Assembly: GCA_964487745.1 (NCBI GenBank)
Contig: CAZASG010000014.1
Location: forward strand, 16,323-80,322
Reading direction: 5' to 3'
DNA from: Desulfolinea sp964487745
GTDB taxonomy: Bacteria > Chloroflexota > Anaerolineae > Anaerolineales > Villigracilaceae
Length of the DNA: 64,000 bases
Below, piece by piece: positions 15,802 through 24,298 of this stretch. The stretch's first letter is position 1. Every line of letters begins with the position of its first letter. Made by a program: the position numbers and the translations under genes. The notes beneath the pieces were generated by a model, which was not told the DNA's origin, searched no databases, and saw only the letters and a program-made list of their open reading frames with translations.

Positions 15802-18800
15802 CTATTTAATCTTTTCAAGATATTGCAAAAAAGCGGTAACAACCCGAGGGTCGAAGTGCGTGCCGGATTGCTCTTTGATATGTTCAAGCGCATCTTCATC
15901 TGCCCACGCTTTTCGGTAAGGCCGGTCAGAGCGCAGCGCATCCCACACATCCACAATTGCAAAGATACGCGCTGCGAGAGGAATTTGCTCTCCCTTCAAA
16001 CCGCGCGGATAGCCGCTTCCATCCCATTTTTCATGGTGACAGTAGGGAATATCCAATGCCGGACGCAAGTAATCAATAGACGCAAGCCACCTATGCGACA
16101 AAGCAGGATGCTGCTTCATAATAGCCCACTCATCATCTGTTAGGGGTCCCGTTTTTTGCAAGATACTATCAGGAACACCCATTTTGCCGATATCGTGCAG
16201 GAGGGCACCGCGTCGCACGTGCGTCAAATTGCTACCGCTAATCCCAAGCATCTTCGCCAATGCAATTGTGGTGTCAACAACCCGCCGACTATGCCCTTCG
16301 GTTTCCATATCCCGCAGTTCAAGTGCGCTTGCCCAGCCTTCAATAGTGGCATCATAAGCATGCATCAGTTTAGCGTTTGAGCGCTCAAGATTCTCAAAAA
16401 GAGAAATATTGTCAATTGCTATCGCTGCCTGACCAGCGAGCGTTTCAAGGTATTTGACCCACTCGGTGTCAGGTTCTAAATTAGAACGCGTGAAAACTTC
16501 AAGGACTCCAACCAACACTCCCTTTGAAAGAAGTGGAACGCCATAGTAGGCAACAAAGTTCTCTGCATCAAACTCAGGGGAGTCCAGAAGGCCATAATCA
16601 CTCGTAGACAGATCGCTGATATGAACTAATTCTCTCTGCAGAGCGACCCTCCCTGCATACCCATGCCCCACACGAGGATTTGTATGTTGAAGCGCTTTTG
16701 TTCGAAATCCTACGCCCTGCACAAAGCTAAGGGTATGTGTATTTTCATCATGCTTCAAGATAACAGCAGCATCGATCTGCAGATGAGATTGAATATGGTC
16801 CAGAATAATATTTAGCGTCACTCTTAAGTCAAAGGTATTGATGATGGCCTGGTCAATCTTTCGCAAGGCATCAAGGCGCATGTTGTATTTCAGAATTTCA
16901 TCTTCGGCTTTTTTACGATCATTGATGTCTGTAATAAATCCTTCAAGTGCAGTGAATTCTCCGTTTTTATCGAAAATCCCTTGCCCTTTTTCCCAAACCC
17001 ATTTTTCATCACCCGCAGCGGTAAATATCCGATATGTGATCTGAAAGTCTCTCCGGTTTGAAAGTGCATTTTGAACATTCGACCAAACCACATCACGATC
17101 TTCAGGAGCTATAATTTCACCATAGGAGATGTTGGCATTGTTTAAAATATCTTCTGCTTTATATCCAGTTAATATCTCACAACCATCGCTGACGAATTCC
17201 ATCGTCCAATCGATATCATTTTTACAACGATAGGCCATGCCGGGCAGATTAGACATCAGCGTTGATAATTTTCGTTCCGATTCCATCAACATCTCATTCG
17301 CTCGCTTGCTCTCAGTCACATCCTGAACAATTGCTTGAATGCATGACTGCCCGCCAAAGCGTATTGGTGCAAGTGAAAGAAATGCATCGTAATAAGAGCC
17401 ATCCTTGCGTTTGAATTGAACAGGATAATCCTTGATGAAACCCTCTTTCTGAAATAGTCCCAGCGCCTCATCACGTTGAACGCTATCCTTGTATAGCCTG
17501 CTCACATTCCCAATCTCCTGTAGATCAGCCTGGCTGTATCCACCGGGCAGCAGCATAGCGTCGTTGAACAAAAGCAAATTCCCGCGCTGATCGGCAACGC
17601 CAATTCCGACGGGGGAAGTCGCAAATAGAGTTCTGAATTTATCTTCACTTTCTATCAGAGCCATTTCCATTTTCTTGCGTTCGGAAAGATCTCTTTGAAT
17701 TTCAGTAAAAAGATGGGCGTTTTTCAAGCCATTTGAGATTTCACTCGCCAGTGTTTCGAGGAACTCAGATTGCGCTTCAAAGTCTATAAATGTATCTGCT
17801 CCCACACCCAAAATAGCGTAAATTTCACCATCCACAAAGAGTGGCAAGGCTGCGGACGACTGAAAACCTACCTGTTTACACTCGTCCGCTGTACAGCGAG
17901 TGTCATCATAAAGTTCTTTGGAATAAACCGGTTCGCTCTCACGTAGAGCCATTTCACTTATGCAAGAGCTGGCTCTGCCAATAAGAGACACATCCAATTC
18001 TTTTTCGGGTTTGGAGTAGGCAATCTTAATAGGCACTAAAGCAGCCTCTTCTTTTATCAACAGGAAAGCGATGCTGGCTTCTGTTGCACGGAGCATACCC
18101 TCGACAGCCGCTGAGGCAACTTCCTTTACAGAGAGAGCTCGATTGACCTGGGCACTCACAGCGTTGAGTGCAGTCATTTCTTGAGCGCTCTGCTGCAACG
18201 CTTCCTCCGCCTGCTTTCGTTCAGTAATATCACTGCCAATTGACTGGAAGGCAATTCTCCTTCCCTTGTCATCAAACAAAGCCTGGTTAGTCCAATGCTG
18301 CCAGCGGATTTCACCATCCGGGTCGATCACCTGATGTTCATGCGTTTGCGTTGGCGATTCGACCGTCAGCTTCAAGATATTGGCCATCACCATTTTCCGA
18401 TCAGATTCCGGGATCAATTTTAGAAAATCAAAACCGATCACCTCATCAAATTGAATAGAGAAATACTGACAATACGCTTGATTTGCATAGGTGATCTTTC
18501 CATCAGGCGTAAAGCTGCAAATCAGGACTGGATTATTTTCGACAACTCCCTTGTAGCGTTCTTCGCTTTCTTTCAATATTATGTGTGTTTTTTTATGTTC
18601 TTCTATCTCTGCAAACAGAGCTTCATTTTGCACGACCAGGGCGGCTGTTTTTTCACGAACCTGATAACGCAGAAAAAAGGATATGCCTGCTAAAAGGAGT
18701 ATGGCACCTCCGCCAACCCCAAAAACCCACGTGGCCCAATTTGGGAAAATGAGTTGTTCTGCCGGGCCAAACCATCTCGAAAATGATTGATAATAATAGG

Positions 18801-19515
18801 AGTTTGTATCGCTTTTCAGTTCCTGTAAATGCGCGTCTATTCTTTCAATTACAAATGGAGATGTCGCCGGAGAAGCAGCCAAGCGTACGTCTATTGGGTT
18901 GAAAATGATGGAGGTTCCTTTTATTTCGTAGATCTCCCCAAAAGATACACCGATCATTCTGTTCAATACCCCCGCATCTACCTCGCCTCTCTCCAATAAA
19001 TTTGCCACATCAGCGAAACTGCCCACCTCAATGATGGTGCTCTCAATCTCAAAATCATCAAGTAGATTCTCAAAGTGCTTGCCATGCGTACTCGCTTCCA
19101 AGACAGCTATCGATTTGCCTTCCAGTTCCAAAAGCGATTCGATGGTCGAATCCGCTTGCACATAAACAATCCCCCAGTTATTAAGTATTTTTTCTTCGGT
19201 AAAAACATAGCGATCAATAAAGAGCTCATGATACCCAATCGTTGCGATCAGATCAATCTCTCCTTCATCAACAAGGTCCAAAGTTTCAGCCCTGGGGAAT
19301 TCAACATATTCCAGCTTCCACCCTTCCTCTTCGGAAATATAGTTAAGTAAATCAACATAGAAACCAGCAGGAACATCATCTTCATCAAAAAAAGCCAAGG
19401 GACGATTTTCATTGATCGCAACTTTCAATTCCACCAATTCTGCTTGTCCAGAAACCGGCAAGGCAAGGCTGACCAGAGATATTCCCAATATCAAAGAAAG
19501 TATTAATTTTCGCAT
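15802..19515 (-). CDS. Periplasmic-sensor PAS/GAF HD-GYP phosphodiesterase
   Basis: A 1237-residue membrane receptor. A signal peptide covers 1-24. An SBP_bac_3-type extracellular binding domain covers about 26-245 (LKVAINENRPLAFFDEDDVP, AGFYVDLLNYI) and resembles amino-acid-binding proteins. One transmembrane helix lies at about 262-285. Then come PAS (about 318-430), GAF (about 445-590), two PAS domains (about 610-860), GAF (about 870-1030) and HD-GYP (about 1050-1230) with HDIGKMG and HHEKWDGSGYPRG. It should lower c-di-GMP in response to an external small ligand. The last 350 residues closely match the neighbouring protein. Both are transcribed leftward. Confidence 0.92.
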   Translation of the reverse strand: MRKLILSLILGISLVSLALPVSGQAELVELKVAINENRPLAFFDEDDVPAGFYVDLLNYISEEEGWKLEYVEFPRAETLDLVDEGEIDLIATIGYHELFIDRYVFTEEKILNNWGIVYVQADSTIESLLELEGKSIAVLEASTHGKHFENLLDDFEIESTIIEVGSFADVANLLERGEVDAGVLNRMIGVSFGEIYEIKGTSIIFNPIDVRLAASPATSPFVIERIDAHLQELKSDTNSYYYQSFSRWFGPAEQLIFPNWATWVFGVGGGAILLLAGISFFLRYQVREKTAALVVQNEALFAEIEEHKKTHIILKESEERYKGVVENNPVLICSFTPDGKITYANQAYCQYFSIQFDEVIGFDFLKLIPESDRKMVMANILKLTVESPTQTHEHQVIDPDGEIRWQHWTNQALFDDKGRRIAFQSIGSDITERKQAEEALQQSAQEMTALNAVSAQVNRALSVKEVASAAVEGMLRATEASIAFLLIKEEAALVPIKIAYSKPEKELDVSLIGRASSCISEMALRESEPVYSKELYDDTRCTADECKQVGFQSSAALPLFVDGEIYAILGVGADTFIDFEAQSEFLETLASEISNGLKNAHLFTEIQRDLSERKKMEMALIESEDKFRTLFATSPVGIGVADQRGNLLLFNDAMLLPGGYSQADLQEIGNVSRLYKDSVQRDEALGLFQKEGFIKDYPVQFKRKDGSYYDAFLSLAPIRFGGQSCIQAIVQDVTESKRANEMLMESERKLSTLMSNLPGMAYRCKNDIDWTMEFVSDGCEILTGYKAEDILNNANISYGEIIAPEDRDVVWSNVQNALSNRRDFQITYRIFTAAGDEKWVWEKGQGIFDKNGEFTALEGFITDINDRKKAEDEILKYNMRLDALRKIDQAIINTFDLRVTLNIILDHIQSHLQIDAAVILKHDENTHTLSFVQGVGFRTKALQHTNPRVGHGYAGRVALQRELVHISDLSTSDYGLLDSPEFDAENFVAYYGVPLLSKGVLVGVLEVFTRSNLEPDTEWVKYLETLAGQAAIAIDNISLFENLERSNAKLMHAYDATIEGWASALELRDMETEGHSRRVVDTTIALAKMLGISGSNLTHVRRGALLHDIGKMGVPDSILQKTGPLTDDEWAIMKQHPALSHRWLASIDYLRPALDIPYCHHEKWDGSGYPRGLKGEQIPLAARIFAIVDVWDALRSDRPYRKAWADEDALEHIKEQSGTHFDPRVVTAFLQYLEKIK

Positions 19516-19678
19516 AAGGTATTATTTTTCAGCAATACTTTATAACTCTATGCAATTATTCGATCCCAACATAAATTCGGATGATTTTTGTCTATAATTT
19601 AATTATGCCATAAAAGCGAAAAGTAATCCTTTCAATTTCCGAACAAAGTCTCCCCTATATCTCCCACCAAGGTATAAA

Positions 19679-19707
19679 AAAAGGGATGCTTTTGCAGCAT
19701 CCCTTTT
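19679..19707 (-). terminator. Terminator downstream of gltX
   Basis: Stem AAAAGGGATGC / GCATCCCTTTT (11 bp) with a 7-nt loop and a T run on the minus strand, about 17 nt after the gltX stop. Confidence 0.85.
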
Positions 19708-19723
19708 ACAAATTTTCCGCCGT

Positions 19724-21220
19724 TTATTCTATTTCTTCGAGAAGCTTGATTCCTCTCGAAATTCGCTCCATGACTTTCTCCCGCCCGATGATCTCCATCG
19801 TCTCAAAGACCGGCGGGCTCACTTTCTGCGCGGTCAGGGCATTGCGTAGAAAACCAAAGACATGCCCGGCCTTCAAGCCCATCCCAGTTGCCAGATCGCG
19901 CAGGGGTTGGTTCAGCGTATCCATACTAAAGTCAGGCATTTCACCGACCAACTTCTCCAACGCGCGTGCCATTTCCAAAGAAGAGGTCACGTCCATTTTT
20001 TTACCGATCAAGCTTTCCGGTTCAGGGGATATATCGTCCTTAAAGAAAAATCCGCCAACATCAGGTGCTTCTGTCAACTTGCCTAAGCGAACTTGCAAGA
20101 CAGCTGCTACACTGCGTAGCTTTTCTTCGTCGCTCACGTCAAAACCAGCATCTTCGAAAAATGGTTTCAGGCGTGCAGCCAGATCATCCACATCCAGAGA
20201 GCGGATATAAACACCGTTAAAATGATCGAGCTTTGTAAAATTCAGGGCAGCAGGTGCCGGGCTGAGTTTCTCTACGCTGAATTTCTCAGTCAACTCATCC
20301 ATCGAGAATTCTTCAGTCTTGTCGTCATAGCTCCAGCCGATGAGGGCCGCCCAATTTACGACGGCTTCGGGCAAGTAACCAAATTTTCCAAAATCACTCA
20401 AAAAGATCGGGAAGCCAGCCTCTTTCAACGCTTCGCTATCACGCTTGCTCATTTTTCCCTTGCCATCCGGTTTCAGGAAAATGGAAGGGTGGATCCAAAC
20501 AGGCTCATCCCAACCAAAGGCGGCGTAAATATGTCCATGCAGCGGGAAGGTCGGCAGCCATTCCGAGGTGCGAATAGCATGCGTGATCCCCATCAGATGA
20601 TCGTCGATCACCACAGCAAGATGATAGACGGGCAAGCCATCCGACCTGACCAAGATCGCATCATCCAAAGTAGCATTTTCGACAGTGATATCTCCACGGA
20701 TCGCATCGGTAACGGTGACTGTTCCGTTATGCGGCATTTTGAAACGGATGACATGCGCCGTGCCGCCCGCGACCTTCTGGTCTGCTTCCGCTAAAGAAGC
20801 ATCTCGATCAGGACAAATATCCCGGTGCTGTTGGCGCTTCCCTTTCACACCTTCCGCTTCCCCATCGTCTTCTTTCGCTGCACAGAAACAATAATAAGCA
20901 TGTCCGCTCTCCACAAGCTCACGAGCATATCTATCATAAATGTCGCGCCGCTCTGTCTGGCGATAAGGACCATACTCCCCGCCCACGTCGGGGCCTTCAT
21001 CCCACTCCAGGCCCAGCCAACGCAGCCCTGCCATCAATTCTTCTTCTGCGCCTTCGACATAACGCTTTTGGTCGGTATCTTCAATACGCAAAATGAATTG
21101 TCCGCCAGTTTGGCGAGCCAGCAGATAGTTATAGAGCGCCGTGCGCCCACTACCAAGATGTGTGCGCCCTGTTGGGGAGGGTGCAAAACGTACACGTGCA
21201 GGTTTATGTATATCGATCAT
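19724..21220 (-). CDS. gltX: Glutamyl-tRNA synthetase
   Basis: Charges tRNA-Glu with Glu. The 498 residues show the class I motifs FAPSPTGRTHLGSGRTAL (HIGH-equivalent, near residue 10-27), FILRIEDTDQKR, and GKMSKRDS (KMSKS loop), with the alpha-helical anticodon-binding domain at the C-terminus. Length and order are normal. It is the last gene of the leftward shape/division cluster, 48 bp after rodA. The window encodes both GltX and GlnRS, so Gln-tRNA does not depend on amidation of misacylated tRNA, at least for tRNA-Gln(CUG). Confidence 0.97.
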   Translation of the reverse strand: MIDIHKPARVRFAPSPTGRTHLGSGRTALYNYLLARQTGGQFILRIEDTDQKRYVEGAEEELMAGLRWLGLEWDEGPDVGGEYGPYRQTERRDIYDRYARELVESGHAYYCFCAAKEDDGEAEGVKGKRQQHRDICPDRDASLAEADQKVAGGTAHVIRFKMPHNGTVTVTDAIRGDITVENATLDDAILVRSDGLPVYHLAVVIDDHLMGITHAIRTSEWLPTFPLHGHIYAAFGWDEPVWIHPSIFLKPDGKGKMSKRDSEALKEAGFPIFLSDFGKFGYLPEAVVNWAALIGWSYDDKTEEFSMDELTEKFSVEKLSPAPAALNFTKLDHFNGVYIRSLDVDDLAARLKPFFEDAGFDVSDEEKLRSVAAVLQVRLGKLTEAPDVGGFFFKDDISPEPESLIGKKMDVTSSLEMARALEKLVGEMPDFSMDTLNQPLRDLATGMGLKAGHVFGFLRNALTAQKVSPPVFETMEIIGREKVMERISRGIKLLEEIE

Positions 21221-21268
21221 AGATCTCCATTTTAGTTCTAAGTCACGTTTTCAATGTGACCTTATTTT

Positions 21269-22366
21269 TTATTCCGTTATTTTATGGCGCATGGCAACGC
21301 TTTCAACAAGTCCTATGCCCAGCATTAACGAGAGCAGACCACTACCGCCATAACTAATAAAAGGTAGCGGCAAACCCGATACGGGGATAAGATTTAAATT
21401 CACCGCAATATTCACGGCGCCCTGGAAAAAGATCAGTGTTGCAACCCCAAAAGCGATCATTGAACCTGCTGTATCACGCGCAAGGCGAGCAGCACGAATG
21501 CAGCGCCATAAGATAAATGCCAGGGTCGCGATGACGATCAAGGCACCAATAAATCCAAATTCTTCTGAGATCGCAGAAAAGATGAAGTCAGTATGGCGCA
21601 CCTTAAGAAAACGTAACTGGACTTGGGAGCCATGCCCATAGCCCTTACCAAACCAACCACCAGAGCCGATGGCGATTTTCGCTTGCTCAATATTGTACGT
21701 CTCACCGTAGGTCGCATTCGGGTCCGGGAAAATGAACGTAAGCACACGTTGCTGCTGATATTCCTGGAGGAAGGGAAAACCTGCTATAACGAGAGCAAGC
21801 CCACCAACCGCGAACGAGACGAGGTGCTTCATCTGCAAACCGCTCATCCAGATCATCGCCGCCCAGAGCACCATGATGACGATCACGTTACTCAAGTTCG
21901 GCTGTAACAAGATCCAGATCGTCAGCGACATCACCCAAAGCAGGCTGGAAACGATCCAGCGCAGATCACGAGGTTCATTTTTCGTCTGCTCAAAATAGCG
22001 TGCCAGCATCAAGATGATGACCAGCTTCGCCAACTCGGTCGGCTGGATGAAGATCGCACCAACAGCAAACCAACGTGCCGCACCAAAGACCGCGCGTGCG
22101 CTCATAAAAAGGAAGATGAGCAAAACCAGCATCACGATATAGATCGGGCGATATAGCACCAGCCAGTAGTTGTAATCAATGACTGCAACAAGCAAAATAA
22201 CAATCAAGCCAATGCCCGCAAAAATTGCCTGACGGTTGGGATAGTCTTCAAGCTCTGCATTCCCCGCTACAGCAGAATCGATCATAGCAATCCCGAATGC
22301 GATTGCCAAAACAACGGCGCCGAGCAACCAAAAATCAAACTGGCGCCAGGAGAGATTTTTTAACAT
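21269..22366 (-). CDS. rodA: RodA-type SEDS peptidoglycan polymerase
   Basis: A 365-residue polytopic membrane protein of the SEDS family, the glycosyltransferase that elongates peptidoglycan with PBP2. It has about ten helices. Conserved SEDS text includes ARWFAVGAIFIQPTELAK (with the E-L-K region) and PVSGLPLPFISYGGSGLLS near the C-terminus. The neighbouring mrdA and mreBCD support RodA rather than FtsW. It follows minE by 20 bp and precedes gltX. Confidence 0.93.
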   Translation of the reverse strand: MLKNLSWRQFDFWLLGAVVLAIAFGIAMIDSAVAGNAELEDYPNRQAIFAGIGLIVILLVAVIDYNYWLVLYRPIYIVMLVLLIFLFMSARAVFGAARWFAVGAIFIQPTELAKLVIILMLARYFEQTKNEPRDLRWIVSSLLWVMSLTIWILLQPNLSNVIVIMVLWAAMIWMSGLQMKHLVSFAVGGLALVIAGFPFLQEYQQQRVLTFIFPDPNATYGETYNIEQAKIAIGSGGWFGKGYGHGSQVQLRFLKVRHTDFIFSAISEEFGFIGALIVIATLAFILWRCIRAARLARDTAGSMIAFGVATLIFFQGAVNIAVNLNLIPVSGLPLPFISYGGSGLLSLMLGIGLVESVAMRHKITE

Positions 22367-22386
22367 AAGCTATCAGAGATGGGGAT

Positions 22387-22644
22387 TTACCTGCCCCGAT
22401 GGCGAGCCTTTGCCTTCAGCGGTATATCTGCGATCAAGCGCTGCGAACGTCCTTCACGAGCAATGTCGATCTGGACGGAATCGGGGTCGATCTCGATGTG
22501 ACGTGAAATCACTTCGATCAATTCATCTTTCAAGGCTTCCAATTCAGCCGGGGTCATATCTGTGCGGTCATGTGTTAGCACAAGTTGCAAACGTTCCTTT
22601 GCGCTCTGTGCGCTCTTTCGTTTACGGCGGTTCAAAAAACTCAT
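22387..22644 (-). CDS. minE: Cell division topological specificity factor MinE
   Basis: An 85-residue partner of MinD that stimulates its ATPase and drives Min oscillation. The N-terminal region has the anti-MinCD helix text KERLQLVLTHDRTDM, and the C-terminal topological domain includes EVISRHIEIDPDSVQIDI. The start at 22644 has a strong GGAGG; a longer open frame upstream overlaps minD and is not used. minE follows the minD stop by 1 nt. Confidence 0.95.
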   Translation of the reverse strand: MSFLNRRKRKSAQSAKERLQLVLTHDRTDMTPAELEALKDELIEVISRHIEIDPDSVQIDIAREGRSQRLIADIPLKAKARHRGR

Positions 22645-22645
22645 C

Positions 22646-23443
22646 TTAGTTCCTCCCCGCCAATTTAGATATGCGCTTCCAAAGCCCATCCTGGCTTTCC
22701 AGATCCATAAAGGGTACATCTTCGCCCATCAGCCGGGCGGCGATATTTCGGAATGCCTGCCCCGCTCTGCTTGTTTCTTCCAGCGCAATGGGCATGCCCC
22801 GATTTGCTGCAACCAAAACTGCCTGATCCTCAGGAACGACACCGATCAGATCAACCGCCAAAAGGTCAAGAACATCTTCCGGTGAAAGCATCTCCTGTTT
22901 TTTCACCATCTCAGGGTTTACGCGATTCAGGATGAGAGAAGGGCTGCCTTTCTCTTCAGCTTCCAGAATACCGATCACTCGATCTGCGTCACGAACTGCT
23001 GAGATCTCGGGATTAGTTAAGACCAAAACACGATCGGCTGGCGCAATAGAGTTTTTAAATCCACGCTCAATACCTGCCGGAGAGTCGATCAAAACCCAAT
23101 CACAAACTTCACGCAGATCATCTCCAAGACGAAGCATGTCACTTGGAGAAAGAGCAGTCTTGTCTCGGGTCTGAGCAGCGGGGATCAAAAAAAGCTCTGG
23201 CAAACGTTTGTCACGGATCATTGCCTGTCGCAAACGGCAACGCCCCTCAACCACATCCACAATATCGTAGACAATACGATTTTCCAACCCCATGATGACA
23301 TCTAAATTTCTCAGCCCAATATCACCATCCACGCAGACTACTTTCTGTCCACGTGAAGCCAATGCAATACCCAGACTAGCTATCGCTGTCGTCTTGCCGA
23401 CGCCGCCTTTTCCTGATGTAATCGTAACGATCTGAGCGCTCAT
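22646..23443 (-). CDS. minD: Septum site-determining ATPase MinD
   Basis: A 265-residue deviant-Walker-A ATPase with SGKGGVGKTTAIASLG (signature Lys present), the switch II region DSPAGIERGF, and LVLTNPEISAVRDADR. The C-terminal tail GLWKRISKLAG is an amphipathic membrane-targeting helix. With MinC and MinE it confines the division septum to midcell. It sits between minC (18-bp gap) and minE (1-nt gap). Confidence 0.97.
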   Translation of the reverse strand: MSAQIVTITSGKGGVGKTTAIASLGIALASRGQKVVCVDGDIGLRNLDVIMGLENRIVYDIVDVVEGRCRLRQAMIRDKRLPELFLIPAAQTRDKTALSPSDMLRLGDDLREVCDWVLIDSPAGIERGFKNSIAPADRVLVLTNPEISAVRDADRVIGILEAEEKGSPSLILNRVNPEMVKKQEMLSPEDVLDLLAVDLIGVVPEDQAVLVAANRGMPIALEETSRAGQAFRNIAARLMGEDVPFMDLESQDGLWKRISKLAGRN

Positions 23444-23461
23444 AATTTCACCTGTATTTAT

Positions 23462-24166
23462 CTATTTTCCCTGCCAAGGTTTAACAAGGAATTCACCATC
23501 TTTCAGGCTGATAACCTGCGGACTTTTGACTTGAACTTTCTTTGGCAAATTCGCGATCTGTGAACCGATCTGCAAACGCGTTGGTTTCATTTCCAAGGCA
23601 GACACGGTCGCGCCGGAATTTGGGCTTGCTTGCTGCTCTTTTAGTGATGCTCCGGCGTAAACAGCCCCTCGCAACCTGCCCCAAACCAAAATACTTCCTT
23701 CCGCAACAATTTCTGCTCCGGGATTGACATCACCCATCACAACTATATGCCCATCAAACTCGATCCGTGTACCTGAACGGAGTGTACGTGGCACCCATAG
23801 TGCGGTCTCGTCATCGCTCGTTTCAACAGACGGGCGAGATTTACGTTCCTGACGCTGCTTTGAAATGCGTGTTGCCAGCCCCAAAAGTTGGGCAGTCTGG
23901 ACCGTTTTAGGAGATTCACTCACCACAGCCCAAAGCGACACGTTGCGATCTGAGAGCTCATCACGCAACTTTGACATTTCCGCTACACGCAAGACCTGAC
24001 TGCCTACATCCAATGCCAATCGCGCCCCACGGAAGAAGGCTGAACGTTCATCAATTTGCGTAAAAAGCAAATCCTGCAACGCTCCCCACTCTTCCCCGGA
24101 AGAGAGCGTGATAAGCAAGCCATCACGTAAGCCCTTAATTTGAATGATATCTGTGCCTGTTTGCAT
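23462..24166 (-). CDS. minC: Septum site-determining protein MinC
   Basis: The FtsZ inhibitor of the Min system. With the start at 24166 it has 234 residues: an N-terminal domain (DIIQIKGLRDGLLITLSSG) and a C-terminal beta-helix with glycine-spaced turns (GHIVVMGDVNPGAEI, ILVWGRLRGAVYAG). A longer frame begins at 24256. I reject it because a consensus extended -10 (24212-24220) lies between the two ATGs and the extra residues do not look like MinC. The ribosome site is weak. Confidence 0.9.
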   Translation of the reverse strand: MQTGTDIIQIKGLRDGLLITLSSGEEWGALQDLLFTQIDERSAFFRGARLALDVGSQVLRVAEMSKLRDELSDRNVSLWAVVSESPKTVQTAQLLGLATRISKQRQERKSRPSVETSDDETALWVPRTLRSGTRIEFDGHIVVMGDVNPGAEIVAEGSILVWGRLRGAVYAGASLKEQQASPNSGATVSALEMKPTRLQIGSQIANLPKKVQVKSPQVISLKDGEFLVKPWQGK

Positions 24167-24211
24167 AAGCGAAGTTTTCAATGCGTTGCTAAGTCTTTCA
24201 AAGTTTGGCAA

Positions 24212-24220
24212 ATTATAGCA
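24212..24220 (-). promoter_or_regulatory. Internal promoter for minCDE-rodA-gltX
   Basis: TGCTATAAT on the minus strand is a perfect TGn extended -10 (TATAAT at 24217-24212), about 46 bp before minC and after mrdA. It allows Min genes to be transcribed separately from mreB-mrdA. Confidence 0.6.
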
Positions 24221-24298
24221 TGAAGCCGGATTTAAAGAAAAACGTGCAGACAACACAGTCGCTGTCTACACGAAAGTTTTTTTGGAAGGAAAAACTCC

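Noticed and set aside
24167..24256. Longer N-terminus for MinC
   Set aside because: It crosses a consensus extended -10 promoter and adds residues unlike MinC.
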